Source: Nocardia niigatensis NBRC 100131
GTDB lineage: Bacteria; Actinomycetota; Actinomycetes; Mycobacteriales; Mycobacteriaceae
NCBI RefSeq assembly: GCF_000308655.1
Contig: NZ_BAGC01000112.1
Coordinates: forward strand, 91,040 to 155,039
DNA: 64,000 bases
Direction of reading: 5' to 3'
The position numbers and the translations under genes were made by a program. How positions within the stretch are numbered: position 1 is the first letter of the stretch; the number at the start of each line of letters is the position of its first letter. This document shows, in pieces, positions 7,276 through 15,678 of the stretch. The notes below the pieces were generated by a model. That model was not told where the DNA came from. It did no database searches and saw nothing but the letters and a program-made list of their open reading frames with translations.

Positions 7276-9011
7276 TTCGCCTCCACGGGCAGTGTCTCGG
7301 TGACGTGGTGGGACGCCGCGCCCCAGCCCACGTGGGATTCGGCGCGCATGCGCTCGACCATGTGCGGGTAGTGCAGCTCGAACGCGGGACGCTCGGAGCG
7401 GATGCGCGGCAGCTCGTAGAAGTTGTGCCGCGGCGGCGGGCAGGAGGTCGCCCACTCGAGTGAGTTGCCGTAGCCCCACGGGTCGTCCACGGTCACGACC
7501 TCGCCGTAGCGGTAGGACTTGAAGACGTTCCACAGGAACGGCAGCATCGACGCGCCGAGCAGGAAGGCGCCGATGGTGGACACCTGGTTGAGCAGTGTGA
7601 AGCCGTCGGAGGGCAGGTAGTCGGCGTAGCGCCGCGGCATGCCCATATTGCCGAGCCAGTGCTGGGCCAGGAAGGTCAGGTGGAAGCCGATGAACGTGGT
7701 CCAGAAGTGCCACTTGGCCAGACGTTCGTCGAGCATGCGGCCGGTCATCTTCGGGAACCAGAAGTAGATGCCCGCGAAGGTCGCGAACACGACCGTGCCG
7801 AACAGCGTGTAGTGGAAGTGCGCCACCACGAAATAGGTGTCGGATACGTGGAAGTCCAGCGGCGGTGACGCGAGGACGACGCCCGACAGACCGCCGAACA
7901 GGAACGTCACCAGGAACCCCAGCGAGAACAGCATCGGGCTCTCGAAGGTGAGCTGTCCCTTCCACAGGGTGCCGATCCAGTTGAAGAACTTCACCCCGGT
8001 CGGCACCGCGATGAGGAAGGTCATGAACGAGAAGTACGGCAGCAGAACGGCTCCCGTCGCGTACATGTGGTGCGCCCACACCGCGATCGACAGCGCCGCG
8101 ATGCCCAGCGTCGCGTACACCATGCCGGTGTACCCGAACAGCGGTTTGCGGCTGAACACCGGGAAGATCTCCGACACGATGCCGAAGAACGGCAGCGCGA
8201 TCACGTACACCTCGGGATGCCCGAAGTACCAGAACAGATGCTGGAACAGCATGGTGCCGCCGCTGGCCGGGTCGTAGATGTGCCCGCCCAGATGCCGGTC
8301 GTAGTACAGCGCCAGCGCCGCCGCCGTCAGCAGCGGGAATACCAGCAGTACAAGGAAACTCGCGACGACCACGTTCCAGGTGAAGATGGGCAGCCGGAAC
8401 ATGGTCATGCCCGGGCAGCGCAGGCACACGACGGTGGTGAGCATATTGACCGCGCCCAGGATGGTGCCCAGGCCCGAAACTCCCACACCCAGAATCCACA
8501 TGTCCGCGCCGACGCCGGGGGAGTGGATGACGTCCGACAGCGGCACATACGCGGTCCAGCCGAAATCGGCCGCGCCGCCCGGGGTGATGAAGCCCGCGGT
8601 CGCCAGGGTGGCGCCGAACACGTAGAACCAATAGCTCAGCGCGTTGAGCCGGGGAAACGCCACATCTGGCGCGCCGATCTGCAAGGGCAGCAGGATGTTC
8701 GCGAATCCGAAGATAATGGCGGTCGCGTAGAACAGCAGCATGATGGTGCCGTGCATGGTGAACAGCTGATTGAACTGTTCCGGCGAGAGGAACTGCATGC
8801 CCGGCTGTGCCAGCTCCGCACGCATGATCAAGGCCATCAGCCCGGCGATCATGAAGAACGCCATCGAGGTCACCAGATACATCTGCCCCAGCATCTTGGG
8901 GTCGGTCGTGGTGACCATCCGGTAGAGGAACGACCCCTTGGGCGAGCGACGCACCGGATGGGGACGCGTGATCTCCGGTGCTACTGGGGGTTTCGGTGAT
9001 ATCGCGGTCAC
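7272..9011 (-). CDS. ctaD: Cytochrome c oxidase (aa3) subunit I
   Basis: 579 aa with twelve expected membrane helices. The haem a ligand His is in FTMHGT near residue 90. The CuB site is HPEVY, with the Tyr that cross-links to His, plus HH in VWAHHMY. The haem a3 and haem a histidines are in VAHFHYTLFG. The C-terminus after SCPPPRHNFYELPRI is cytoplasmic and resembles other actinobacterial CtaD proteins. Subunit I catalyses oxygen reduction and proton pumping in the plasma membrane. Subunits II and III are not nearby, so this may be a stand-alone copy. It is followed by a coupled 42-aa membrane ORF. Confidence 0.95.
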   Translation of the reverse strand: MTAISPKPPVAPEITRPHPVRRSPKGSFLYRMVTTTDPKMLGQMYLVTSMAFFMIAGLMALIMRAELAQPGMQFLSPEQFNQLFTMHGTIMLLFYATAIIFGFANILLPLQIGAPDVAFPRLNALSYWFYVFGATLATAGFITPGGAADFGWTAYVPLSDVIHSPGVGADMWILGVGVSGLGTILGAVNMLTTVVCLRCPGMTMFRLPIFTWNVVVASFLVLLVFPLLTAAALALYYDRHLGGHIYDPASGGTMLFQHLFWYFGHPEVYVIALPFFGIVSEIFPVFSRKPLFGYTGMVYATLGIAALSIAVWAHHMYATGAVLLPYFSFMTFLIAVPTGVKFFNWIGTLWKGQLTFESPMLFSLGFLVTFLFGGLSGVVLASPPLDFHVSDTYFVVAHFHYTLFGTVVFATFAGIYFWFPKMTGRMLDERLAKWHFWTTFIGFHLTFLAQHWLGNMGMPRRYADYLPSDGFTLLNQVSTIGAFLLGASMLPFLWNVFKSYRYGEVVTVDDPWGYGNSLEWATSCPPPRHNFYELPRIRSERPAFELHYPHMVERMRAESHVGWGAASHHVTETLPVEAK

Positions 9012-9144
9012 CCCGCGGACGCTAGTGAGCCGGATGGCCGCCGGTGAATCCCCGAGGGACCGGTCGAGGACCTTCGACGAATGATCGATGACCTTGGACC
9101 GTGACCCCCGGGGACCTTCGAATCAAGATCGGCACCAAGGCCGG

Positions 9145-10338
9145 TCAGCGGGCGCTCGCGTCCGCTGACTCGGCCGCGTTGCGCAGGTTCTCCGCGACCT
9201 CCCGCTCCCAGACCTCATTGGCCCGCGAGGTGTCGACCTCGAACTCGAAGCGCCGTACCGACTTCGGATCGATGTCGGCGACGTCGACATAGAACTGCTC
9301 GTACCAGCGGCGCAGCTGGTAGATGGGTCCGTCTTCGTCACAGAGCAGCGGATTCTCGATCTTGGACTTGTGTTTCCAGATCTCCACGTCCTGCAGGAAT
9401 CCCTCGCCGATGCCCTCGGTCATCTTGGCCGCCAGCCGATCGGCGGCGGCGTCGGGCAGGCCGCGGGGCTTCTCCAGGGTGATGCCGTACTGCAGCACGA
9501 AGGAGTCGTGGGTGACCGGGTAGTGGCAGTTCACCAGGACGCTGCGGACTTCGAAGCCGCCGTAGACGTTGAGCAGCGGATTGATCATGTACGCCGGCCC
9601 GAAGTACGAGGCCTCGGACTTCAGCAGTGAGTCGCCGCCGTACTTGGTGGCCATGCCGATGTCGGGACGCCCCTTGGTTTCCAGATACTGTGTCGCCACA
9701 TGGCCCTCGAAGACATTCTTGAAGAAGGTCGGGAAGGCGTAGTGGATGTAGAAGAAGTGCGCCATGTCGACGATGTTGTCGATGATCTCGCGGCAGTTCG
9801 AGCCCTCGATGAGGATCGAGCGCCAGGTCCACGGGGTCCAGTCGGCGGAATGCGCGGTGGTGGGTTCGCCCTCGGCATCGGAATACGGTCCGCTGATGGT
9901 CGGGACGGTGATGTCGTCCGGCGGTGGATTGCCCTCATGGTCGTGCCAGACCAGCAACTGGCCGTTGCGCTCGAGGGTGCTCCACGCGCGGGTGCGGGCC
10001 AGCGGCGGTACGCGCCGCGCGTAGGGGATGTCGGTGCATCGGCCCTCGCCGCCCCAGCGCCAGTCGTGAAACGGGCAGGCGATCCGCCCGTCCTTGATCC
10101 GGCCCTGCGACAGATCGCCGCCGAGGTGGCGGCAGTAGGCGTCCAGTACCCGTAACCGGCCGGTATCGTCGGCCCACACGACCAGTTTGGTGCCGAAGGC
10201 GTTGATCGCGTGTGGTTCTCCGTCCCGGAAGGTCTCGGCGAGGCCCAGGCAGTGCCAGCCGCGGGCGTAGCGGGCGGGCATATTGCCCACGTCGATCTCG
10301 CGGATCTTCCCACCGCGTCCGTGCGGGGTCGTTGCCAT
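9145..10338 (-). CDS. kshA: 3-ketosteroid 9-alpha-hydroxylase oxygenase component (KshA-like Rieske oxygenase)
   Basis: 397 aa. Rieske [2Fe-2S] ligands are C69-x-H71 and C88-x2-H91 (YCRHLGG, CPFHDW). The mononuclear iron site is N188, D191, H194 and H199 in the N-x2-D-x2-H-x4-H pattern. The long match to the KshA text (CRHLGGDLSQG, CPFHDWRWGG, MAHFFYIHYAFPTFFKNVFEGH) supports steroid specificity over other Rieske oxygenases. KshA with the reductase KshB hydroxylates 3-ketosteroids at C9, opening ring B. A KstR-type site lies 18 bp upstream of the start and another in the shared intergenic region with hsaA. No kshB is in the window. Confidence 0.9.
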   Translation of the reverse strand: MATTPHGRGGKIREIDVGNMPARYARGWHCLGLAETFRDGEPHAINAFGTKLVVWADDTGRLRVLDAYCRHLGGDLSQGRIKDGRIACPFHDWRWGGEGRCTDIPYARRVPPLARTRAWSTLERNGQLLVWHDHEGNPPPDDITVPTISGPYSDAEGEPTTAHSADWTPWTWRSILIEGSNCREIIDNIVDMAHFFYIHYAFPTFFKNVFEGHVATQYLETKGRPDIGMATKYGGDSLLKSEASYFGPAYMINPLLNVYGGFEVRSVLVNCHYPVTHDSFVLQYGITLEKPRGLPDAAADRLAAKMTEGIGEGFLQDVEIWKHKSKIENPLLCDEDGPIYQLRRWYEQFYVDVADIDPKSVRRFEFEVDTSRANEVWEREVAENLRNAAESADASAR

Positions 10339-10355
10339 GACATTCTCCAGATTGC

Positions 10356-10369
10356 TAGAACAAGTTGCA
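10356..10369. promoter_or_regulatory. KstR-type operator, kshA side
   Basis: TAGAACAAGTTGCA fits the TnnAACnnGTTnnA motif bound by the cholesterol-responsive repressor KstR. It is 18 bp upstream of the kshA start codon and is an imperfect palindrome. Confidence 0.6.
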
Positions 10370-10478
10370 GAACAATGCCAGCTTCGGTGGGGTGATGGGT
10401 CTTCGGTAATGGCCGAAAGTCCCTTCTTTTAGGTATTTCTGTCCGCTTGCTGTGGCCGCTCCGCTGCTCAATAGTCCA

Positions 10479-10492
10479 TAGAACCTGTTCTA
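10479..10492. promoter_or_regulatory. KstR-type operator, perfect palindrome, hsaA side
   Basis: TAGAACCTGTTCTA is a perfect inverted repeat and an exact TnnAACnnGTTnnA site. It lies 54 bp before the hsaA ATG and can serve both divergent promoters. Confidence 0.8.
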
Positions 10493-10546
10493 GTTTTGTG
10501 GCGGCCTACGCGATCGCCACCTGATCGGTCTGGAGTATTCGGCGAG

Positions 10547-11710
10547 ATGACCCGTGAAATCACCGAGCGCGTCGAGGCTTTGCTGCCGGCTCTGCGCGAG
10601 CGCGCGCAGCGAACCGAGGACCTGCGGCGCATCCCGGAGGAGTCGATCGAGGAGCTGCGGGAGGCGGGCTTCTTCACGCTGATGCAGCCGCGGCAGTGGG
10701 GTGGATGCGCCGCCGATCCGGTGGTCTACTACGACACCGTGCGCACCGTGGCGAGCGCCTGCGGATCCACCGGCTGGGTGGCCGGGATCCTGGGAATCCA
10801 CAACTGGCACCTCGCACTGTTCGATCAGTCCGCGCAGCAGGATGTCTGGGGTCACGACGTCGACGCGCGCATCGCCTCGTCGTATGCGCCCATGGGCGCG
10901 GGCACCGTGGTCGACGACGGATATCTGGTGAGTGGCTCGTGGGCGTGGTCCTCTGGCTCGGACCACGCCGACTGGGTCCTCGTGGGCGGGCCGGTGCTCG
11001 ACGACGGCAAGCCGATCGACTTCGGATCGTTCCTCGTCCCGCGCGCCGACTATCGCATCGACGACGTATGGAACGTGGTCGGCCTGCGCGGCACGGGATC
11101 CAACACGGTCGTGATCGAGAACGTCTTCGTCCCGCGTCACCGCTTCTTGAGCTTTCGCGCCATGAATGCGATGAAATCGCCTGGTCTGCACCACAATTCC
11201 GAGCCGGTGTACCGGATGCCCTGGGGAACGATCCACCCCACCACCATCGCCACCCCGATCGTCGGCATGGCCTACGGCGCCTATGCCGCGCACGTCGAAC
11301 ACCAGGGCACGCGTGTGCGGGCGGCCTACGCCGGCGAGCACGCCAAGGACGATCCGTTCGGCAAGGTCCGTATCGCGGAGGCGGCCAGTGACATCGATGC
11401 CGCCTGGCGTCAGCTGTCCGGGAATGTCGCCGACGAATACGCGTGTCTGCTCGCGGGCGGGGACATCCCCTTCGCGCTGCGTGCCGCTGCCCGGCGCGAC
11501 CAGGTGCGCGCCACTGGCCGGGCCATCGCCGCCGTCGACCGGCTCTTCGAGGCCTCCGGGGCCACCGCCCTCGCCGACGGCACCGCGCTGCAACGCTTCT
11601 GGCGTGATGCCCACGCCGGGCGCGTGCACGCGGCCAACGACCCCGAACGCGCCTACGTCATGTACGGCAACCATGCCTTCGGCCTTCCGGTCGGGGACAC
11701 GATGGTGTAG
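10547..11710 (+). CDS. hsaA: 3-HSA hydroxylase oxygenase, flavin-dependent monooxygenase HsaA
   Basis: 387 aa from ATG 10547. The fold is acyl-CoA dehydrogenase-like. Several stretches match M. tuberculosis HsaA as I remember it: RAQRTEDLRRIP, GSTGWVAGI, HNWHLALFDQ, SSYAPMGAG, VGLRGTGSNT, the VGMAYGAYAAHVEHQG helix and the end FGLPVGDTMV. HsaA with reductase HsaB hydroxylates 3-HSA, the ring-A/B product of steroid breakdown, to the catechol cleaved by HsaC. It is divergent from kshA with KstR-type sites between them. The hsaB, hsaC and hsaD genes are not next to it, unlike in the M. tuberculosis cluster, so the regulon is dispersed or this is a paralogue. A longer in-frame extension from 10496 would overlap the operator region and is rejected. 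Confidence 0.92.
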   Translation: MTREITERVEALLPALRERAQRTEDLRRIPEESIEELREAGFFTLMQPRQWGGCAADPVVYYDTVRTVASACGSTGWVAGILGIHNWHLALFDQSAQQDVWGHDVDARIASSYAPMGAGTVVDDGYLVSGSWAWSSGSDHADWVLVGGPVLDDGKPIDFGSFLVPRADYRIDDVWNVVGLRGTGSNTVVIENVFVPRHRFLSFRAMNAMKSPGLHHNSEPVYRMPWGTIHPTTIATPIVGMAYGAYAAHVEHQGTRVRAAYAGEHAKDDPFGKVRIAEAASDIDAAWRQLSGNVADEYACLLAGGDIPFALRAAARRDQVRATGRAIAAVDRLFEASGATALADGTALQRFWRDAHAGRVHAANDPERAYVMYGNHAFGLPVGDTMV

Positions 11711-11735
11711 CCGGCGAGGGGCGGGCCGCCGCCGT

Positions 11736-12056
11736 TCAGGCGCCGCCGGCGACACGGAGGACCAGGGCGCCCGCGATGATCGAGGCGAAGGCCACGATCT
11801 TGGGGGCGGTGATCTTCTCCTGGTAGATGAGCGCACCGAGCACCACGGTGCCGATGGAGCCGATGCCGGTCCAGATCGTGTAGCCGACACCGACATCCAG
11901 GGTGCGCAGAGCCAGGCTCAGGGTGTAGATGCCGGCCGCGGCGGCGGCCAGGGTGAAGATCGACGGCCAGAGGCGGGTGAAGCCCTTGGTCGCATTGGTG
12001 CCCAGCGCGAAGGCGACCTCGAAGACGGCGGCGATGAGCAGGTAGACCCAGGACAT
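11736..12056 (-). CDS. Small multidrug resistance (SMR) transporter, second of a pair
   Basis: 106 aa, four helices, start ATG 12056. Diagnostic SMR features are the N-terminal WVYLLIAAVFEVAFA with the essential membrane Glu at position 13, and the GVGYTIWTGIGSIGTVVLG loop-helix. SMR proteins exchange protons for cationic drugs or guanidinium-type compounds as dimers. A second SMR gene lies 47 bp upstream in the same direction. The two are about two-thirds alike, so they may act as a heterodimer, as in EbrAB or YkkCD. Confidence 0.92.
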   Translation of the reverse strand: MSWVYLLIAAVFEVAFALGTNATKGFTRLWPSIFTLAAAAAGIYTLSLALRTLDVGVGYTIWTGIGSIGTVVLGALIYQEKITAPKIVAFASIIAGALVLRVAGGA

Positions 12057-12103
12057 GGCGGAACTCCTCGAAAGCTGTTGAGCTGGAACGTGGAACGGGG
12101 TGG

Positions 12104-12472
12104 TCAGGCGGCGGCGGAGGCGTGGTCCGCGGGTTGCTCGTCGGACTTGGCGGCGAGCTTGTCGGCCATCTTCAATCCGAGGACGCCGCCGATGATCAGC
12201 GTGAACGCCAGCACCTTCGCCGGCGTGAAGGCCTCGCCGAACACCACCGCGCCGAAGATGACGGTGCCGACCGACCCGATCCCGGTCCATACGGTGTAGC
12301 CGACACCCACATCGAGGGATTTCAGCGCGAGACTGAGAAAGAAGATGCCGCCCGCTGCCGCGGCGGCGGTGAGCAGCGACGGGCCGAGCAGGGTGAATCC
12401 GTGCGTGGCATTGGTCGCCAGGGCGAAGACGATTTCGAACACCGACGCGATGAGCAGGTAGACCCAGGCCAT
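12104..12472 (-). CDS. Small multidrug resistance (SMR) transporter, first of a pair
   Basis: 122 aa when started at ATG 12472 (MAWVYLLIASVFEIVFA). The longer start at 12514 would place 14 extra residues in the operator region. It has the conserved Glu in FEIVFA and the GVGYTVWTGIGSVGTVIFG motif. A polar C-terminal tail rich in Lys, Asp and Ala is absent in its partner. Paired SMR genes with unequal tails are common where the two subunits insert in opposite topologies. It is divergent from a MarR regulator 143 bp away. Confidence 0.92.
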   Translation of the reverse strand: MAWVYLLIASVFEIVFALATNATHGFTLLGPSLLTAAAAAGGIFFLSLALKSLDVGVGYTVWTGIGSVGTVIFGAVVFGEAFTPAKVLAFTLIIGGVLGLKMADKLAAKSDEQPADHASAAA

Positions 12473-12506
12473 GGGAATCGCACTCCTTGGTTCTGTAGTT
12501 GTATGT

Positions 12507-12552
12507 ATGTGCAAGTACTAAGCTTGCGTTGAAGAGCATGCATGTACAAGTA
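12507..12552. promoter_or_regulatory. Direct repeat ATGTRCAAGTA in the SMR/MarR intergenic region, putative operator
   Basis: ATGTGCAAGTA (12507-12517) and ATGTACAAGTA (12542-12552) repeat at 35 bp. The first continues into an inverted GCAAG-N7-CTTGC. They sit in the promoter region of the SMR pair, and a MarR gene starts 64 bp beyond. Binding by MarR is inferred from position. Confidence 0.5.
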
Positions 12553-12615
12553 AGGTTGTGTCAAGTCCGCGCCCGGCCGCGGCGCCGGCCACCCGCCAGT
12601 TCAAGGAGTTGATCG

Positions 12616-13065
12616 ATGTCGTCGCAGGGCGAAGCCGCGAAAATCGGTGCGGACGCACAGCTTTGGAATCGGATGCTGATCCTGCACAGCCAGGTCGAGA
12701 ACCGCCTCGCGACCGCCCTGCAGCGCCGCCACGGCCTGGGTCTGTCGGAATACCGGGCCCTGAGCTTCCTCGACCAGGCCCCCGACAGCGAACTGCGCAT
12801 GCAGGAACTCGCCGACAAACTCGGCCTGAACCAGAGTTCCGTCACCCGTCTGGTCGGCCGCCTCAATGCCGCCGACTTCACCTATCGCGACCTCTGCCCG
12901 GACGACAAGCGCGGCGTCTACACCGTCCTCGCGGACCCCGGCCGCACCCGCTACCGCGAGGCCCGCACCACCTACGAGGAAACCCTCACCGCCGCCCTCG
13001 ACGAGATCGCCGCCACCGACCCGGCCATCGCCGCCATCCTGACCACCGCCCGCGAGGTCGCCTGA
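12616..13065 (+). CDS. MarR-family transcriptional regulator
   Basis: 149 aa with AAGGAG 9 nt before ATG. The winged helix-turn-helix is clear: LRMQELADKLGLNQSSVTRLVGRLNAADFTYRDLCPDDKRGVYTVLADPG at about residues 60-110, including the DDKRG wing. MarR proteins sense small ligands and repress neighbouring genes. Its position opposite two SMR transporters suggests control of cationic-drug efflux. Confidence 0.9.
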   Translation: MSSQGEAAKIGADAQLWNRMLILHSQVENRLATALQRRHGLGLSEYRALSFLDQAPDSELRMQELADKLGLNQSSVTRLVGRLNAADFTYRDLCPDDKRGVYTVLADPGRTRYREARTTYEETLTAALDEIAATDPAIAAILTTAREVA

Positions 13066-13105
13066 CCGATCGCCGCGGGAGGTGTCGGCGCGGTGGCGGT
13101 CGTGG

Positions 13106-14026
13106 TCAGGTCAGCAAGGATCCGACGAGCTGGTCCGACATCGGGGGCCGGTCGGCCGGGCCGATTTCGCTGACGGTCCGCTGCCAGGTGGAGCCGTCGA
13201 GGGCGAACTGGGGGAGGGGAGCGCCGGAGTCGGGGATTCCCAAGCGCTGCAACAGGGTTGCGATCACCTGGCGGCTCATGGCGGCCAGTTCGTGGGTCGG
13301 GCGGTTGCGGTGGACGCGGATACCCAGGTCCACCTCGGCGAGCGCGCGCGGGCCGTGACGCTGCCAGCAGTCGAGGAGTATGCCGATCTCGACGCCGTAG
13401 CCGGGGGCGAAGGGGATGGTAGTGAGCAGGTCGCGGGTGGCGGCGTACTCGCCGCCGAGCGGCTGCGCGAGTTCGGCCAGCGGCGGCGCCAGCGCGGCCA
13501 GTAGCGGGCGGGCCACCAGCTGAGTGACGCGGCCGCCGCCGTCGAGGTCGTAGGTCGCGCCGGTGCGCAACGGGCGGCGGTAGCAGCCCTTGATCAGCCG
13601 CAGCTCGTCGTCGAAGAGCAGCGGGGCGAGCAGGGTCGGCACGATCATCGGGCTGGGGGCGACCAGGTCGGAATCGACGAAGACGATCAGGTCGCCCGCG
13701 GCCACCGCCAGCGAGCGCCACAACACCTCGCCCTTGCCGGGGCGCGGCGGCAGCTCGGGGAGCGCTTCCTCCCGGGTGTACACGATCGAACCCGCGTCGC
13801 GAGCGCGTTCCCGGGTGCGGTCGGTGGATCCGGAATCGATGACGAGCAACTGGTCGACGAGCCCGCCGACCAGCGGCCGGATCGACTCGATCACACCGGC
13901 GATGGTGTTCTCCTCGTTCAGCGCGGGCAGCACGACCGACACCCGGCGGTCGCGTTTGTTCCGGACGAGTTCGGGGACCGTCCAATGGCGTTCGAATCGG
14001 AGAAGGTCGACGGCGGGCGGGGTCAT
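13106..14026 (-). CDS. GpgS-like glucosyl-3-phosphoglycerate synthase family glycosyltransferase
   Basis: 306 aa, GT-A fold. VSVVLPALNEENTIAGVIESI starts the nucleotide-binding half, VFVDSDL is the metal-binding DxD-type motif, and KGCYRRPL and APGYGVEIGILLD are as in GpgS/MpgS proteins. GpgS joins glucose to 3-phosphoglycerate in methylglucose lipopolysaccharide synthesis. Here the gene is the last of a four-gene coupled operon (ATGA overlap with the GT39 gene) rather than beside gpgP or tagA. It may therefore be the housekeeping GpgS or a paralogue serving the operon's glycolipid. Its start in the overlap at 14026 is supported by the coupling. Confidence 0.8.
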   Translation of the reverse strand: MTPPAVDLLRFERHWTVPELVRNKRDRRVSVVLPALNEENTIAGVIESIRPLVGGLVDQLLVIDSGSTDRTRERARDAGSIVYTREEALPELPPRPGKGEVLWRSLAVAAGDLIVFVDSDLVAPSPMIVPTLLAPLLFDDELRLIKGCYRRPLRTGATYDLDGGGRVTQLVARPLLAALAPPLAELAQPLGGEYAATRDLLTTIPFAPGYGVEIGILLDCWQRHGPRALAEVDLGIRVHRNRPTHELAAMSRQVIATLLQRLGIPDSGAPLPQFALDGSTWQRTVSEIGPADRPPMSDQLVGSLLT

Positions 14027-15678
14027 GGCAGGCTCCTGTCATCGAAGACATAGGTGGTCACCTCGGCCCACAGGGTGGGCCAGGGGCGTAGGGGGCGGTC
14101 GCAGCGCCAGACGGTCACACCGCGGTCGATGCCCGGGAAACCGAGCCGGTCATCGAGATGGATGAGCGGTGTGACATCGGAAAAAGACCGGCGCAGTGAG
14201 GCTTCGGCGGAACCGGTGGTCACGTACAGCGCGGTGGTGGCGGTGTCGGAGGGAATGCCGAACATGGCGAAGCCTCGGTTGGGGCTGTAGACCGGCAGCG
14301 TCGGCGTCGCGAGATTTTCCAGAGCGGCTGCCTGCCAATAGTTTTGGGTGATGACGACGGTGTGCTCACGCCGCTCGGTCGGGATCTCGCCATAGGCCGT
14401 GATGACGGCGGCGGCCAGGTGGGTCCAGCCGGTGGTCCCGAACAACCGCATGCGCGTGGACAGTTCGGTCCGGGATTCGGTGGGGTCGTGCAGCCGTGAG
14501 GCAGGCAGCGGCAGGACGCAGATGATGGCGATCGCCAGGACTGTCGTCAGCGCTGTGAGCCCCACGAGTACCGCGCCGGGCGCGCTCGAGCGGATCCGGC
14601 GCATCGATGAGCAGACCTGCGTCGTGCCCGCCGCGAACAGCACCGGAAGGAACCCCGCCAGGTAGTAGGGGCGGCCGTCCACCACGAGAACGAACACGAG
14701 GTCGGTCGCGGCGGCGATCGCCACGAAGCGATAGGGCCTCCGGATCGGCGCGGTCGACAGCGTCCAGAATCCGATGAGCGCCAGGGGAACACCGAGCAAT
14801 CCCGCCAGCAGCGCGAACTGGATGGGCAGTCCTCCGACGCCTCCCGTGGCCGCGCGCTGCTCCTGATCGACCACGGCCCCCATGGCCAGCTGGGGCCAGC
14901 CGTGGTCGAACTGCCACCACAGCAGCGGGGCCGCCGAGACGATCACGAGGCTCGAACCCGCCCACAGGGCGGGGCGGCGCAGCATCGATCGGGGCCCCGC
15001 GACCAGGACGCCGATGCCGAGCCCGGTGAGCAGTACCACGGACAGGAGCTTGACCTGGAGGTCGACCGCGACGACCAGCGCCGCCGAGACCAGCAGGCGG
15101 TCGCGATGTCCCCACCATCCCATGCTGCGCTGACGATCTGCTGGAGAGCCCGCGCCCCACCGTGATTCCGGATGAGCGGTCCAGCGGATCAGTAGCCACA
15201 CCGCCGTCGCCGACAGCGTGGAGTCGAACGCGAAGGTCGACAGTGTCGCGGTCTGGGTGATCAGGAACGGACAGCCGGCGTAGGCGAGCGCCGCGAGCGC
15301 CTGCGCGGTCCGGCCGCCGCCCAACTCCCGTGCCGTCGCCGCGGTCACCGCGATGGCCGCGGCACCCGCAAGAATTGACGGGATGCGCAGCGCAAGAAGC
15401 GAATTCGGTGCGATCAGGTCTGCCGTCCGTGCCAGCAGCGGCACCACCGGGCCCTGATCGACGTACCCGGGGGAGAGCCGCCGCCCGGCTGACAGGAAGT
15501 ACAGCTCGTCGCCGAAGTAGTCGTAGCGGGCGCACCTGGCCAGCAACAACAGGGTGGTCACGGCCATGATCGCGAGGACCGGGCCGGCGGCGGAGCGGAC
15601 TTCCGGGTCCGTCACCCGCGGGCGGTTCCGATCGGTGTCGCGAGAACTACCGGGACGCAGCTTGTCCGACGAAGTCAT
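14023..15678 (-). CDS. GT39-like integral membrane glycosyltransferase (ArnT/PMT superfamily)
   Basis: 551 aa. The first periplasmic loop has the typical acidic catalytic segment ARYDYFGDELYFLSAGRRLSPGYVDQGPVVPLLA, with Asp-Glu after the first helix near residue 55. Ten or more hydrophobic helices follow and the C-terminal third is soluble (periplasmic). Family members transfer a sugar from polyprenyl phosphate to an extracytoplasmic acceptor. It overlaps the MFS gene upstream and the GpgS-like gene downstream by 4 nt each, so the three are made together. The acceptor is unknown; a lipid exported by the neighbouring MFS is a reasonable guess. Confidence 0.85.
   Translation of the reverse strand: MTSSDKLRPGSSRDTDRNRPRVTDPEVRSAAGPVLAIMAVTTLLLLARCARYDYFGDELYFLSAGRRLSPGYVDQGPVVPLLARTADLIAPNSLLALRIPSILAGAAAIAVTAATARELGGGRTAQALAALAYAGCPFLITQTATLSTFAFDSTLSATAVWLLIRWTAHPESRWGAGSPADRQRSMGWWGHRDRLLVSAALVVAVDLQVKLLSVVLLTGLGIGVLVAGPRSMLRRPALWAGSSLVIVSAAPLLWWQFDHGWPQLAMGAVVDQEQRAATGGVGGLPIQFALLAGLLGVPLALIGFWTLSTAPIRRPYRFVAIAAATDLVFVLVVDGRPYYLAGFLPVLFAAGTTQVCSSMRRIRSSAPGAVLVGLTALTTVLAIAIICVLPLPASRLHDPTESRTELSTRMRLFGTTGWTHLAAAVITAYGEIPTERREHTVVITQNYWQAAALENLATPTLPVYSPNRGFAMFGIPSDTATTALYVTTGSAEASLRRSFSDVTPLIHLDDRLGFPGIDRGVTVWRCDRPLRPWPTLWAEVTTYVFDDRSLP

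Noticed and set aside
11736..12539. A 267-aa fused SMR protein
   Set aside because: The upstream half is out of frame with the first SMR gene; each SMR gene has its own start.
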